Positions 34,815 to 45,538 are shown, counted from the stretch's first letter. The stretch: 64,000 nucleotides of DNA from Mycobacterium mantenii (GCF_010731775.1 NZ_AP022590.1:930001-994000); one strand, 5' to 3'. Notes: generated by a model not told the origin, from the letters alone. Numbers and translations are program-made.

Positions 34815-36365
34815 ATGTCGGTGGCCGCTGGCATGATCGAACGCATGTTCGAGTCAGGATCGGATGCGGGATCTCCGCCGGAGGTGATCGCCCGGTTTGA
34901 CGAGCTTGTCGAACGCTGTTACCCGTCGAGGACGCCGGAGTCCACGGAGTTGGTTGGCGAGATCTGCGCGGCGGCGCGGGCGGAGAACCGGGCCGCGGCC
35001 GCTCAGTTGGTGGCGATCGGGAAGTTGTTCGCCTACCGGCTGTCGCGGTGCTCGGAGACCGAGGAGTGGGCGATCGACACGCAGGAGGCGGTGGCCGCCG
35101 AGGTGGCCGCGGCGCTGCGCACGAGTCAGGGTCTGGCCGCGAGCCGGTTGCGGTATGCGCGCGCGATGCGTGAGCGGTTGCCGAAGGTGGGTGCGGTCTT
35201 CGTGGCCGGGGATATCGAGTACTCGACGTTCCAAACGATCGTGTTCCGCACTGATTTGATCGTTGACCCCGAGGTAATGGCGAGGGTGGATGCCGCGTTG
35301 GCGGCCAACGTGGCGCGCTGGCCGTCGATGACTCGGGGACGGTTGGCCGCGCAAGTGGACAAGGTCGTGGCCAAGGCCGATGTCGATGCGGTGCGGCAAC
35401 GTCAGAAGTTCGTAGCCGACCGGCAGGTGTGGATCGCCGACGGCGTTGGGGGTATCGCCGAAATTCACGGCAGCCTGCTCGCCCCCGACGCGCACGCGCT
35501 GGACAAACGGCTCGATGCGTTGGCCGCCACGGTATGCGAGCGCGATCCGCGTAGCCGTGAGCAGCGCCGCGCCGATGCGCTGGGGGCGCTGGCGGGTGGA
35601 GCCGACCGGTTGGGCTGTCGCTGCGGATGCCCGGACTGCGCGGCCGGCAAACGGCCCGCGCCAGGCCCGGTGGTGATCCACGTGATCGCCGAGCGGTCCA
35701 GCTTGGACGGGGCGGGCGCCACGCCGGCGTCAGAGGTGGGTGCCGACGGACTCATCGCCCCCGAGCTTGTGGCCGAGTTGGCAGCCTCGGCCAAACTGAC
35801 CCCGCTGGCACATCCAGGTGATGCCGCCCCCGAGCCCGGCTATGTGCCCTCGAAGGCACTGGCCGATTTCGTGCGGTGCCGGGACCTGACCTGCCGCTCG
35901 CCCGGCTGTGACCGCCCGGCCACCGAGTGCGACATCGACCATACGATCCCGTACGCCGCGGGCGGGCCCACTCACGCGTCGAACCTCAAGTGCTTGTGCC
36001 GCACTCATCACCTGGTCAAGACGTTCTGGGGATGGCGCGATCAGCAACTGCCCGACGGCACGGTCATTTGGACCCTGCCCGACGGGCACACCTATGTCAC
36101 CACCCCGGGCAGCGCGCTGCTGTTCCCCAGCCTGTGCGCCCCGACCGGCGACCCGCCCCTACCCACCGGACCGAAACCCGACGCGTGCGCCGAGCGCACC
36201 GCCATGATGCCGCTGCGCACCCGCACCCGCGCCCAAAACCGGGCCGCGCGAATTGCGGTCGAGCGCAAGCACAATCGCGAGGCCCGCACAGCCCGCGCTG
36301 TCCCGCCGGCAGCTCGAACCTGGACCACCACCTACCCGCCCGACGAGGACCCCCCGCCGTTCTAA
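34815..36365 (+). CDS. DUF222/HNH endonuclease domain protein (13E12 family)
   Basis: A 516-aa protein. Residues about 20-330 are the DUF222 (13E12) region (AARAENRAAAAQLVAIG, TRGRLAAQVDKVVAKAD). Residues about 350-410 form an HNH nuclease domain: paired CRSPGCDRPATECDIDHTIP, then NLKCLCRTHHLVKTFWGW, with the metal-binding His-Asn-His order. The tail is Arg- and Pro-rich. Start is the ATG at 34815; ATGs at 34833 and 34845 are possible. Family members occur in many copies in mycobacteria, and in M. tuberculosis REP13E12 copies serve as phiRv1 prophage attachment sites. Biological role unknown. No phage genes adjoin it. Confidence 0.85.
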   Translation: MSVAAGMIERMFESGSDAGSPPEVIARFDELVERCYPSRTPESTELVGEICAAARAENRAAAAQLVAIGKLFAYRLSRCSETEEWAIDTQEAVAAEVAAALRTSQGLAASRLRYARAMRERLPKVGAVFVAGDIEYSTFQTIVFRTDLIVDPEVMARVDAALAANVARWPSMTRGRLAAQVDKVVAKADVDAVRQRQKFVADRQVWIADGVGGIAEIHGSLLAPDAHALDKRLDALAATVCERDPRSREQRRADALGALAGGADRLGCRCGCPDCAAGKRPAPGPVVIHVIAERSSLDGAGATPASEVGADGLIAPELVAELAASAKLTPLAHPGDAAPEPGYVPSKALADFVRCRDLTCRSPGCDRPATECDIDHTIPYAAGGPTHASNLKCLCRTHHLVKTFWGWRDQQLPDGTVIWTLPDGHTYVTTPGSALLFPSLCAPTGDPPLPTGPKPDACAERTAMMPLRTRTRAQNRAARIAVERKHNREARTARAVPPAARTWTTTYPPDEDPPPF

Positions 36366-36619
36366 CGGGGTTCAGGACAGTTCTCACCTCCCACCGAGCT
36401 GCCTCTCGATCGCGGAGAGCGGCGACGGGAAAACGCTGGTGGCGCGGCACGCCTTAACCCAGGAGGCCGCGGATGCCGCCGCCCTGGACGGCGCGGGGCC
36501 GGGGTCCACCATCGATCTCAACGGGTGCAGCGGTTGATACTCGATTCGGGATAACCACCGCCCTCCTAGCTGCCCTGATGTGCCATGATGTCCAAGCTGT
36601 CAAGACTCAGGGAGCAGCA

Positions 36620-39604
36620 GTGGATCTCAATATTTCGATGGTCACACGACCGGTCGAGCGGCTGATCGCCACAGCACAGAACGGGCTGGAGGTCTTGCGG
36701 CTGGGGGGCTTGGAAACCGGTAGTGTCCCGTCGCCGTCCCAGACCGTCGAGAGCGTGCCGATGTACAAGCTCCGGCGGTATTTCCCGCCGGACAACCGGC
36801 GCGGCCAGTCGCCCGCCGGGCCGCCGGTGCTGATGGTGCACCCGATGATGATGTCGGCCGACATGTGGGACGTCACCCGCGAGGAAGGCGCGGTGGGGAT
36901 CCTGCACGCGCACGGGATCGATCCCTGGGTCATCGACTTCGGCGAACCCGACAAGATCGAGGGCGGCATGCGGCGCACGCTGGCCGACCACATTGTCGCG
37001 CTCAGCCAGGCCATCGACACGGTCAGGGACGTCACCGGCAGCGACATCCATCTGGTCGGTTACTCCCAGGGCGGTATGTGGTGCTACCAGGTCGCCGCCT
37101 ACCGGCGTTCGAAGGCTCTTGCCAGCATCGTCACCTTCGGTTCGCCGGTGGACACCCTGGCCGCCCTGCCCATGGGCATCCCGGCGAACTTCGCAGCGCC
37201 CGCGGCCAATTTCATGGCCGACCACGTCTTCAGCCGGCTGGACATCCCCAGCTGGATGGCGCGCACCGGCTTTCAGATGCTCGACCCGCTCAAGACCGCG
37301 AAGGCGCGGGTGGACTTCCTGCGCCAGCTGCACGACCGCGAGGCGCTACTGCCGCGCGAGCAGCAGCGCCGATTCCTCGAGCGCGAAGGGTGGATCGCCT
37401 GGTCGGGCCCGGCGATCTCGGAGCTGCTCAAACAATTCATCGCCCACAACCGGATGATGACCGGCGGCTTCGCCGTCAACGGCCAGATGGTGACGCTCAC
37501 CGACATCACCTGTCCCGTGCTGGCTTTCGTCGGCGAGGTGGACGACATCGGGCAGCCCGCGTCGGTGCGCGGCATCCGGCGGGCGGCGCCCAACGCCGAA
37601 GTCTACGAATACACGATTCGCACAGGACATTTCGGCTTGGTCGTGGGATCCAAAGCGGCACAACATAGCTGGCCGACTGTCGCCGAATGGGTGAAGTGGC
37701 TGTCCACCGGCGGCGACAAACCCACCAGCATCGACTTGATGGCCGACCAGCCCGCGGAGCACACCGACAGCGGGGTAGCGCTCAGCTCCCGGATCGCACA
37801 CGGCCTGGGGGAGGCCTCCGAGGCGGCGCTGGGCATCGCGCGCGGCGCCGCCAACACCGTCGTCGCCGCCAACAAGTCCGTACGCACCCTGGCCGTCGAG
37901 ACGGCCCGGACCCTGCCGCGCCTGGTCCGCCTGGGCCAGATCAACGACCACACCCGAATCTCACTGGGCCGCATCATTGAAGAACAGGCGCACGACGCCC
38001 CGCAGGGCGAATTCCTCCTGTTCGACGGCCGGGTGCACACCTACGAGGCCGTGAATCGGCGTGTCAACAACGTTGTTCGCGGACTGATCGACGTCGGGGT
38101 GCGGCAGGGCGACCGGGTCGGCGTGTTGATGGAGACCCGGCCCAGCGCACTGGTGGCCATCGCCGCGCTGTCCCGGCTCGGCGCGATCGCGGTGGTGATG
38201 CGACCCGACGCCGATCTCGCCGCATCGGTGCGGCTCGGGGGAGTCACCGAACTGCTGACCGACCCCGCCAACCTCGACGCGGTATTGGGCTCCGACCGCC
38301 AGGGGCTGCGGCAGGTGCTGGTGCTCGGTGGCGGCGAGTCGCGCGATCTGCACCTGCCCGAGGACTCCGACGTCATCGACATGGAAAAGATCGACCCGGA
38401 CGCCGTGGAGCTGCCGGGGTGGTACCGCCCCAACCCGGGACTGGCCCGGGATTTGGCGTTCATCGCGTTCAGCGCGGCCGGCGGCGAGCTGGTGGCCAGG
38501 CAGATCACCAACTACCGCTGGGCGGTGTCGGCCTTCGGTACCGCATCGACGGCCGCCCTGGACCGCCGTGACACCGTCTATTGCCTGACGCCGCTGCACC
38601 ACGAGTCGGCGCTGCTGGTCAGTCTCGGCGGTGCGGTGGTCGGTGGCACCCGCATCGCCCTGTCGCGCGGCCTGGACCGGGACCGATTCGTCCAGGAGGT
38701 CCGCCAGTACGGCGTCACCGTGGTGTCCTACACCTGGGCCATGCTGCGTGAGATCGTCGACGACCCGGCGTTCGTGCTGCAGGGCAATCACCCGGTGCGG
38801 TTGTTCATCGGTTCCGGCATGCCGACCGGGCTGTGGGGGAGAGTCGTCGACGCGTTCGCGCCCGCCCACGTCGTCGAATTCTTCGCCACCACCGACGGGC
38901 AGGCGGTGCTGGCCAATGTGTCGGGCGCCAAGGTCGGCAGCAAGGGCCGCCCGCTGCCGGGCGCCGGGCGCATCGAGCTGGGCGCCTACGACGCCGAGCA
39001 CGACCTGATCCTGGAGAACGAGCGCGGCTTCGTGCAGATCGCCGAACCCAAACAGGTCGGGGTCCTGCTCGCCGCCTCCAACGGCCCGATCGATCCGAGC
39101 GCCTCGGTCAAGCGCGGCGTCTTCGCCGCCGGCGACACCTGGATATCGACCGAGTACCTGTTCTATCGCGACGACGACGGCGACTACTGGTTGGCGGGCC
39201 GGCGCGGCTCGGTGGTGCACACCGTCCGCGGTCTGGTCTACGCCGAGCCGGTCACCGACGCGCTGGGATGCATCAACGGTGTCGACCTCGCGGTGACCTA
39301 CAACGTGCCGGTGGGCGACCACGAGGTGGCGGTGTCGGCGGTGACCTTGTTGCCGGGGGCCTCCATCACCGCGGCCGACCTGACCGAGGCCTTCGCCAAG
39401 ATTCCCATCGGCCTGGGACCCGACATCGTGTGCCTGGCACCGGAGATGAACCTGAGCGCGACGTTCCGCCCGACGGTCAGCGCCTTGCGGGCCGCCGGGA
39501 TACCGAAGGCCGGACGCCACGTCTGGTATTTCGATGCCGAGACAAGTCAGTACCGCCGCCTGACCAGCGGGGTCCGTTCCGAGCTGAGCGGAGCTCAGTC
39601 ATGA
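36620..39604 (+). CDS. Bifunctional alpha/beta-hydrolase and acyl-CoA synthetase-like protein (Rv1683-like)
   Basis: A 994-aa fusion. Residues about 60-370 are a PhaC/lipase-like alpha/beta-hydrolase with nucleophile Ser149 in VGYSQGGMW. Residues about 440-990 are an AMP-binding (acyl-CoA synthetase) fold. The AMP-binding P-loop is degraded: near residue 618 it reads AFSAAGGELVARQITN where SGTTGxPK is expected, so the adenylation half may be altered or inactive. GTG start at 36620 after GGGAGCA; an ATG at 36638 is the alternative. Order and architecture match Rv1683, annotated as a possible long-chain acyl-CoA synthase and lipase. The stop overlaps the next gene (ATGA). Confidence 0.87.
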   Translation: MDLNISMVTRPVERLIATAQNGLEVLRLGGLETGSVPSPSQTVESVPMYKLRRYFPPDNRRGQSPAGPPVLMVHPMMMSADMWDVTREEGAVGILHAHGIDPWVIDFGEPDKIEGGMRRTLADHIVALSQAIDTVRDVTGSDIHLVGYSQGGMWCYQVAAYRRSKALASIVTFGSPVDTLAALPMGIPANFAAPAANFMADHVFSRLDIPSWMARTGFQMLDPLKTAKARVDFLRQLHDREALLPREQQRRFLEREGWIAWSGPAISELLKQFIAHNRMMTGGFAVNGQMVTLTDITCPVLAFVGEVDDIGQPASVRGIRRAAPNAEVYEYTIRTGHFGLVVGSKAAQHSWPTVAEWVKWLSTGGDKPTSIDLMADQPAEHTDSGVALSSRIAHGLGEASEAALGIARGAANTVVAANKSVRTLAVETARTLPRLVRLGQINDHTRISLGRIIEEQAHDAPQGEFLLFDGRVHTYEAVNRRVNNVVRGLIDVGVRQGDRVGVLMETRPSALVAIAALSRLGAIAVVMRPDADLAASVRLGGVTELLTDPANLDAVLGSDRQGLRQVLVLGGGESRDLHLPEDSDVIDMEKIDPDAVELPGWYRPNPGLARDLAFIAFSAAGGELVARQITNYRWAVSAFGTASTAALDRRDTVYCLTPLHHESALLVSLGGAVVGGTRIALSRGLDRDRFVQEVRQYGVTVVSYTWAMLREIVDDPAFVLQGNHPVRLFIGSGMPTGLWGRVVDAFAPAHVVEFFATTDGQAVLANVSGAKVGSKGRPLPGAGRIELGAYDAEHDLILENERGFVQIAEPKQVGVLLAASNGPIDPSASVKRGVFAAGDTWISTEYLFYRDDDGDYWLAGRRGSVVHTVRGLVYAEPVTDALGCINGVDLAVTYNVPVGDHEVAVSAVTLLPGASITAADLTEAFAKIPIGLGPDIVCLAPEMNLSATFRPTVSALRAAGIPKAGRHVWYFDAETSQYRRLTSGVRSELSGAQS

Positions 39605-39816
39605 TCGACGATGCACTGTTGGGCATTCTGGTGTGCCCGGACGATCGCGGCCCGCTGCTGTTGGTCGACGACGAACTGTTGTACAACCCGCGGCTGCGGC
39701 GGGCCTACCGCATCGAGGACGGCATCCCGGTGCTGCTCATCGACGAGGCCCGCGACGTCGACGACGACGAGCACTCCCGGCTCATCGCACAAGGCCGTCC
39801 GGCAGATCCCCGGTGA
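39601..39816 (+). CDS. Trm112-like small protein (Rv1684-like)
   Basis: A 71-aa protein: LGILVCPDDRGPLLLVDD, then LLYNPRLRRAYRIEDGIPVLL. This is the Trm112/YcaR pattern, but the zinc cysteines are mostly lost; only one Cys is seen. Family members act as small activators of methyltransferases or related enzymes. Its start overlaps the stop of the Rv1683-like gene by 4 bp, implying coupled expression. Its 3' end overlaps the convergent TetR gene by 35 bp. Role not known. Confidence 0.8.
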   Translation: MIDDALLGILVCPDDRGPLLLVDDELLYNPRLRRAYRIEDGIPVLLIDEARDVDDDEHSRLIAQGRPADPR

Positions 39817-40405
39817 GGTAGTGCTGTAGGTTCGGCGCGATGGTTTCCGCGATCTGGTCCGGCGGCAGCGACGCGAACGGCTCCAGTTGCAGGATGTAGC
39901 GCGCCATCACCACGCCCACCAGCTGCGACGCGACGAATTGGATGCGGATGATTCCGCTTCCCGGCGGATCGTCCACGCGCGGACCGACTTCGACGGCGAT
40001 CACGTCCTGGATGAACGTCCGGAACAGGTTGACCTCCGAACCGGCCAGCACCGACCGCAGGGTGGCGATGAACCCGGTGCCCAGGTCGGAATCCCACAGC
40101 GGCAACAACATCGAGGGCAGCCGGTAGCCGATCTCCTCGACCGGCACCTCGCGCAACGGGCCGATGATGTCCATCGGGTCGATCGGGATGTGCACGGCCG
40201 CCGCGAACAGCTTCTCCTTGGTGCCGAAATAGTGATGCACCAGCGCCGAATCCACTCCCGCGGCCGCGGCCACCGCACGAATCGACGTATTGCGAATCCC
40301 CTTGCTGGCGAAGAGCTCTCGCGCGCTGGCCAGGATGCGGTTGCGGGTGTCGGAGACCCCGGCCGGCCGCCCCCGCCGCCGGCGCCCGGCGTTGGTGGTC
40401 GTCAC
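39782..40405 (-). CDS. TetR-family transcriptional regulator (Rv1685c-like)
   Basis: A 207-aa regulator. Residues about 18-65 form the TetR helix-turn-helix (TRNRILASARELFASKGI, TSIRAVAAAAGV, HHYFGTKEKLFAAAV). The C-terminal part is a ligand-binding domain of ordinary size. It is the last gene of the ABC ATPase-permease-TetR unit and most likely represses that operon. A twin palindrome over the operon start at 41954-41985 is the natural operator candidate. Its end overlaps the convergent Trm112-like gene. Confidence 0.9.
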   Translation of the reverse strand: MTTTNAGRRRRGRPAGVSDTRNRILASARELFASKGIRNTSIRAVAAAAGVDSALVHHYFGTKEKLFAAAVHIPIDPMDIIGPLREVPVEEIGYRLPSMLLPLWDSDLGTGFIATLRSVLAGSEVNLFRTFIQDVIAVEVGPRVDDPPGSGIIRIQFVASQLVGVVMARYILQLEPFASLPPDQIAETIAPNLQHYLTGDLPDGLVR

Positions 40406-40460
40406 CAGGCCCCTCCGCGGCGACCCGCTGCGCCCGGCTGCGCCGAGCTTGCGATCGCCA

Positions 40461-41279
40461 CTACGGCGTCCGCCGCCGCAGCGTCGCCGCGGCCAGGCAC
40501 AGCGCCGCCAGGGCGAAGCCCAGCACCACGAAGATGTCGCGCACCCCGATGAACGTCAGTTCCGGGTGCGCGCCCACCTGCTGCAAGGCCTCCAGCGCGT
40601 AGCTGGCCGGCAGCACATTGCTGATCCATTGCAGCCAGTGTGGCATCAGCGCGCGCGGCACGATGATGCCGGCCAGCAACAGTTGCGGCACCATCACCAG
40701 CGGGATGAACTGCACGGCCTGAAACTCGGTGCGGGCGAACGCACTACACAGCAGGCCCAAACCGACTCCCAGCACGGCGTTGACGATCGCGATGACGAAC
40801 ACCCACATCGGGCTGCCCGCGGTGTCGAAACCCAGCAGCCAGAACGACACGATGCACGCCAAGATGGCTTGCGCCGCAGCGGCGATGGAGAAGGCGGTGC
40901 CGTAGGCGATCAGCAGGTCCAGGCGGCGCAGGGGAGTGGTCAGGATGCGTTCCAGCGTCCCGGATGCCCGTTCGCGCTGCATCGTGATCGCTGTGATGAT
41001 GAACATCACGAACAGGGGGAACAGGCCCAGCAGGATCAGGCACGCATTGTTGAACGGTGCCGGTGTGCCGGGCCGGTGCGGGGCGTTCTGAAACATGAAG
41101 TACATCAACGTGATCACCAGCACCGGGACGAGCAGGATCATCGCGACGCTGCGGTGGTCGGCCGCCAGCTGACGCAGGATCCGCGCAGTGGTCGCGGTGT
41201 AGCCCTTGAGCCCTAGCCGGCTTCGCGCATGGTGCTGCGCTTGATGATGGACAGAAACGCGTCTTCCAGTGACGTGCAT
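40461..41279 (-). CDS. ABC-2 type transporter permease (Rv1686c-like)
   Basis: A membrane protein with six likely helices: AMILLVPVLVITLMYFM, CLILLGLFPLFVMFIITAI, AFSIAAAAQAILACIVSFWLL, MWVFVIAIVNAVLGVGLGLL, FIPLVMVPQLLLAGIIV and FVVLGFALAALCLAAA. Between the second and third lies RERASGTLERILTTPL, typical of ABC-2 (DrrB-like) exporters. The start is uncertain. The ATG at 41279 gives 272 aa and overlaps the ATPase gene by 67 bp, keeping the cytoplasmic ARILRQLAADHRSVA segment. The ATG at 41141 gives 226 aa and starts just before the first helix. It pairs with the adjacent ATPase. Cargo unknown. Confidence 0.88.
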   Translation of the reverse strand: MHVTGRRVSVHHQAQHHARSRLGLKGYTATTARILRQLAADHRSVAMILLVPVLVITLMYFMFQNAPHRPGTPAPFNNACLILLGLFPLFVMFIITAITMQRERASGTLERILTTPLRRLDLLIAYGTAFSIAAAAQAILACIVSFWLLGFDTAGSPMWVFVIAIVNAVLGVGLGLLCSAFARTEFQAVQFIPLVMVPQLLLAGIIVPRALMPHWLQWISNVLPASYALEALQQVGAHPELTFIGVRDIFVVLGFALAALCLAAATLRRRTP

Positions 41280-41977
41280 CCGGTGTCCTCTCGCAGTTGG
41301 GTCGGGTTGGTGTGGGCGACCAGCCGGCTGTCGCGCATCAGCAGCAGATCGCCGCAGTGGTCGGCTTCGTCCATCACGTGGCTGGACACCAGCAGCGTGG
41401 TCCCGGCGCGGGCGAGGTCGGCGAACTGCTCCCACAGATCCGCGCGCAGCACCGGGTCCAGCCCTACCGTGGGCTCGTCGAGCACCAGCAGTTCGGGCTG
41501 GCAGACCAGCGCGCACGCCAGCGACACCCGGATGCGCTGACCGCCGGAAAGGTTGGCGCACAGGGCTGTTCGGTGATCGGACAGCCCGACCCGCTCGACC
41601 GCTGCCTCGGCGGCCTGGCGGTCGAACCCGTACAGCGAGGCGAAGTAGCGGACGTTGTCGACGACCCGCAGGTCGTTGTAGATGGTCGGGTCCTGCGGCA
41701 GGTACCCGACCCGGCGGTGCAGCGCCGGCGACCCGGCCGGATGGCCGAGCACGGTGACGGTTCCCGAGGTCACGATCTGGGTGCCGACGATGCACCGCAT
41801 CAGGGTGGTCTTGCCGCAGCCGGACGGGCCGAGCAGGCCGGTGATGCTGCCCTTGTCGATCCGCACCGAGAAATCGTGCAGAGCCGTGAGTTTGCCGCGG
41901 ATCACGCGCAGGCGATCGATGTGCACGGCCGGATCGTGTGGGCCGGCGATTAATTCATCACGAGATGAACTCATCAT
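41213..41977 (-). CDS. ABC transporter ATP-binding protein (Rv1687c-like)
   Basis: A 254-aa ATPase with Walker [10 protein letters not shown] at 50-58, signature [12 protein letters not shown], Walker [14 protein letters not shown], and the switch His in [11 protein letters not shown]. It would power the ABC-2 permease encoded next, as in DrrAB-type drug or lipid exporters. I chose the ATG at 41977. A near-consensus promoter puts the transcript start at or next to this ATG, so the mRNA is probably leaderless and no ribosome site is needed. The first codons also contain a palindromic candidate operator. Confidence 0.9.
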   Translation of the reverse strand: MMSSSRDELIAGPHDPAVHIDRLRVIRGKLTALHDFSVRIDKGSITGLLGPSGCGKTTLMRCIVGTQIVTSGTVTVLGHPAGSPALHRRVGYLPQDPTIYNDLRVVDNVRYFASLYGFDRQAAEAAVERVGLSDHRTALCANLSGGQRIRVSLACALVCQPELLVLDEPTVGLDPVLRADLWEQFADLARAGTTLLVSSHVMDEADHCGDLLLMRDSRLVAHTNPTQLREDTGCTSLEDAFLSIIKRSTMREAG

Positions 41978-41985
41978 GCGATGAA
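41954..41985. promoter_or_regulatory. Twin palindromic operator, probable TetR site
   Basis: Two adjacent 16-bp boxes of the form (T/C)TCATC-N4-GATGAA: TTCATCACGAGATGAA at 41954-41969 and CTCATCATGCGATGAA at 41970-41985. Box 1 is a perfect 6-bp inverted repeat and box 2 is perfect over 5 bp. They cover the first codons of the ATPase gene and touch the -10 element, so a bound repressor would block initiation. The TetR gene of the same operon is the likely binder. Confidence 0.65.
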
Positions 41986-42013
41986 TAATCGTCCCGCTGC
42001 GCGGGGATGTCAA
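41985..42013 (-). promoter_or_regulatory. Near-consensus SigA promoter, leaderless start
   Basis: On the minus strand TTGACA (42008-42013) and GATTAT (41985-41990) are separated by 17 bp. Seven bases follow the -10 before the ATG at 41977, so the transcript should begin at about the first base of the start codon. Leaderless mRNAs are common in mycobacteria. Confidence 0.7.
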
Positions 42014-42152
42014 GGGCGGCATCTCCGGGCGGCGGCGCGCGGGTGGGGCATTGGGCGGCGACGCCCGGGGGCCTATGTGGTGACGTTCCCAAGCGCTGGC
42101 ACCGGCGCTAGCGGACTTCGCATCGCCGTGTGGTCAGGTCACGGCTCGCGGG

Positions 42153-42202
42153 AGGTGCCCAACGGCATAAGGGTGCCCAACGGCATAGAGGTGCCCAACG
42201 GC

Positions 42203-42206
<4 letters not shown>
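42153..42206. repeat. Three tandem 18-bp repeats at the end of the ammonium transporter gene
   Basis: Three copies in a row (42153-42170, 42171-42188, 42189-42206) of a unit close to AGGTGCCCAACGGCATAA, differing at only a few bases. The last copy covers the amt stop codon. The array lies in the 225-bp gap between amt and the ABC operon. Confidence 0.85.
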
Positions 42207-43480
<1,274 letters not shown>

Positions 43481-43588
43481 GAGGTGGGCTCCTTCTCGCG
43501 GCCCGGGGGTCACGGGACACCGGGATACTGCCACGTTTGGCCTGCCGGTAGGTTCGTTGGGTTAAGAAAAGAGGATTCAGGATCTGAT

Positions 43589-44233
43589 GTGGCCGAGGCT
43601 CGAGGGCGATTTCGGGAAGGCACGACTGCGGCCCAGCTGTTAGTCGACCCGGTCGAGGCCGCACGCCGGTTGCTGGGCGCGACCCTCACCGCCCGGGGTG
43701 TCAGCGGGACGGTCGTCGAGGTCGAGGCCTACGGGGGAGTTCCCGACGGTCCGTGGCCGGACGCCGCCGCGCACTCGTACAAGGGCCTGCGGGCCCGCAA
43801 CTTCGTGATGTTCGGGCCGCCCGGGCGGCTCTACACCTACCGCAGCCACGGCATCCACGTCTGCGCCAACGTCTCGTGCGGACCCGACGGCACCGCCGCC
43901 GCCGTCCTGCTGCGCGCCGCGGCCCTCGAGGACGGCACCGATGTCGCGCGTGCCCGCCGCGGTGAATTGGTGCACACCGCGGCCCTGGCGCGCGGCCCGG
44001 GCAACCTGTGCGCCGCCATGGGAATCTCCATGGACGACAACGGCATTGACCTTTTCGCGGGCGACGGTGCGGTGACCCTCGAACTGCACGAACCGCTGAC
44101 CGCGGCGTACGGCCCGCGGGTCGGTGTCAGCCAGGCCGCCGACCGGCCGTGGCGGTTGTGGCTCCCCGGCCGCCCGGAGGTGTCGGCGTACCGCCGCAGC
44201 CCCCGCGCGGCGGCCCCGGGCGCCAGCGACTAG
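43589..44233 (+). CDS. mpg: 3-methyladenine DNA glycosylase (AAG/MPG family)
   Basis: A 214-aa base-excision repair glycosylase that removes alkylated purines. Family motifs: [24 protein letters not shown] (catalytic Glu region) near 48, [17 protein letters not shown] near 67, [18 protein letters not shown] near 88, and [12 protein letters not shown] near 145. The GTG at 43589 is the start that keeps the family N-terminus; the overlapping ATG at 43587 is out of frame and soon stops. It is divergent from amt and followed 33 bp later by tyrS, as Rv1688-Rv1689 are. Confidence 0.9.
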   Translation: MAEARGRFREGTTAAQLLVDPVEAARRLLGATLTARGVSGTVVEVEAYGGVPDGPWPDAAAHSYKGLRARNFVMFGPPGRLYTYRSHGIHVCANVSCGPDGTAAAVLLRAAALEDGTDVARARRGELVHTAALARGPGNLCAAMGISMDDNGIDLFAGDGAVTLELHEPLTAAYGPRVGVSQAADRPWRLWLPGRPEVSAYRRSPRAAAPGASD

Positions 44234-44266
44234 CCGAACCGATCTCGGGTGAAAGGATCTTGGATC

Positions 44267-45538
44267 ATGGGCGACATGATCATCGACGAGCTGGGCTGGC
44301 GCGGCCTGATCGCGCAGTCCACCGATCTCGATGCGCTGACCGCCGAAGCCCGGCGCGGCCCGATGACGGTGTACGCCGGCTTCGACCCCACGGCGCCGAG
44401 CCTGCATGCCGGACACCTGGTGCCGCTGCTGGCGCTGCGCCGCTTCCAGCGCGCCGGCCATCGCCCGATTGTGCTCGCCGGTGGGGCCACCGGCATGATC
44501 GGCGACCCGCGGGACATCGGCGAGCGCACACTCAACGAGGCGGACACCGTCGCCGAGTGGACCGAGCGGATCGATGGTCAGCTGCGCCGCTTCGTCGACT
44601 TCGACGACTCACCCACCGGCGCGGTCGTCGTCAACAACCTGGACTGGACCGGCCCCATGTCGGCCATCGAGTTCCTGCGCGACGTCGGCAAGCACTTCTC
44701 GGTCAACGTCATGCTGGACCGCGACACCGTGCGGCGACGTCTCGAGGGCGACGGCATCTCCTACACCGAGTTCAGCTACATGCTGTTGCAGGCCAACGAT
44801 TACGTCGAGTTGAACCGGCGCTACGGCTGCACACTGCAGATCGGCGGCTCCGACCAGTGGGGCAACATCATCGCCGGGGTCCGGTTGGTGCGCCAGCAGC
44901 TCGGCGCCTCCGTGCATGCCCTGACGGTGCCGCTGGTGACGGCCACCGACGGCACGAAGTTCGGCAAGTCCACCGGCGGCGGCAGCCTGTGGCTGGACTC
45001 GGCGCTGACCACGCCGTACGCCTGGTACCAGTACTTCTTCAACACCGCCGACGCCGACGTGATCCGGTACCTGCGCTGGTTCACCTTCTTGACCGCCGAC
45101 GAGCTCGGCGAGCTGGAACAGGCGACGGCCGAGCGTCCCCAGCAGCGCGCCGCCCAGCGGCGGCTGGCCCGCGAATTGACCGTGCTGGTGCACGGCGAGA
45201 GCGCCACCGAAGCGGTCGAGCACGCCAGCCGCGCGCTGTTCGGGCAGGGCGAACTGGACCGCCTGGACGAGGCCACGCTGGCGGCGGCGCTGCGCGAGAC
45301 CTCGGTCGCCGAGCTCAAACCCGGTGGCCCGGACGGGATCGTCGACCTGCTGGTCGCCAGCGGGCTGTCCGAGAGCCGGAAGGCCGCGCGGCGCACCATC
45401 GGCGAAGGCGGCGTCTCGGTCAACAACATCCGCGTCGACAGCGAGGAATGGGCACCGCAGCCGTCCGACTTCCTGCACGGCAAATGGCTGGTGCTGCGCC
45501 GCGGCAAACGCACCGTCGCCGGGGTCGAAAAGGTCTAG
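44267..45538 (+). CDS. tyrS: Tyrosyl-tRNA synthetase
   Basis: A 423-aa class I aminoacyl-tRNA synthetase, the usual length. The HIGH-type motif is PSLHAGHL near residue 45 and the KMSKS-type motif is KFGKST near 230; GGSDQWGN binds substrate. An S4 RNA-binding domain is at the C-terminus ([19 protein letters not shown]). I chose the ATG at 44267 with AAAGGATC upstream; an ATG at 44249 would add an unusual six residues. Essential for translation. A GC-rich hairpin follows the stop. Confidence 0.95.
   Translation: MGDMIIDELGWRGLIAQSTDLDALTAEARRGPMTVYAGFDPTAPSLHAGHLVPLLALRRFQRAGHRPIVLAGGATGMIGDPRDIGERTLNEADTVAEWTERIDGQLRRFVDFDDSPTGAVVVNNLDWTGPMSAIEFLRDVGKHFSVNVMLDRDTVRRRLEGDGISYTEFSYMLLQANDYVELNRRYGCTLQIGGSDQWGNIIAGVRLVRQQLGASVHALTVPLVTATDGTKFGKSTGGGSLWLDSALTTPYAWYQYFFNTADADVIRYLRWFTFLTADELGELEQATAERPQQRAAQRRLARELTVLVHGESATEAVEHASRALFGQGELDRLDEATLAAALRETSVAELKPGGPDGIVDLLVASGLSESRKAARRTIGEGGVSVNNIRVDSEEWAPQPSDFLHGKWLVLRRGKRTVAGVEKV

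Noticed and set aside
42092..42109. Hairpin AGCGCTGG-CA-CCGGCGCT downstream of amt as a terminator
   Set aside because: One mismatch in the stem, a 2-base loop and no T run make this weak; not listed as a feature.
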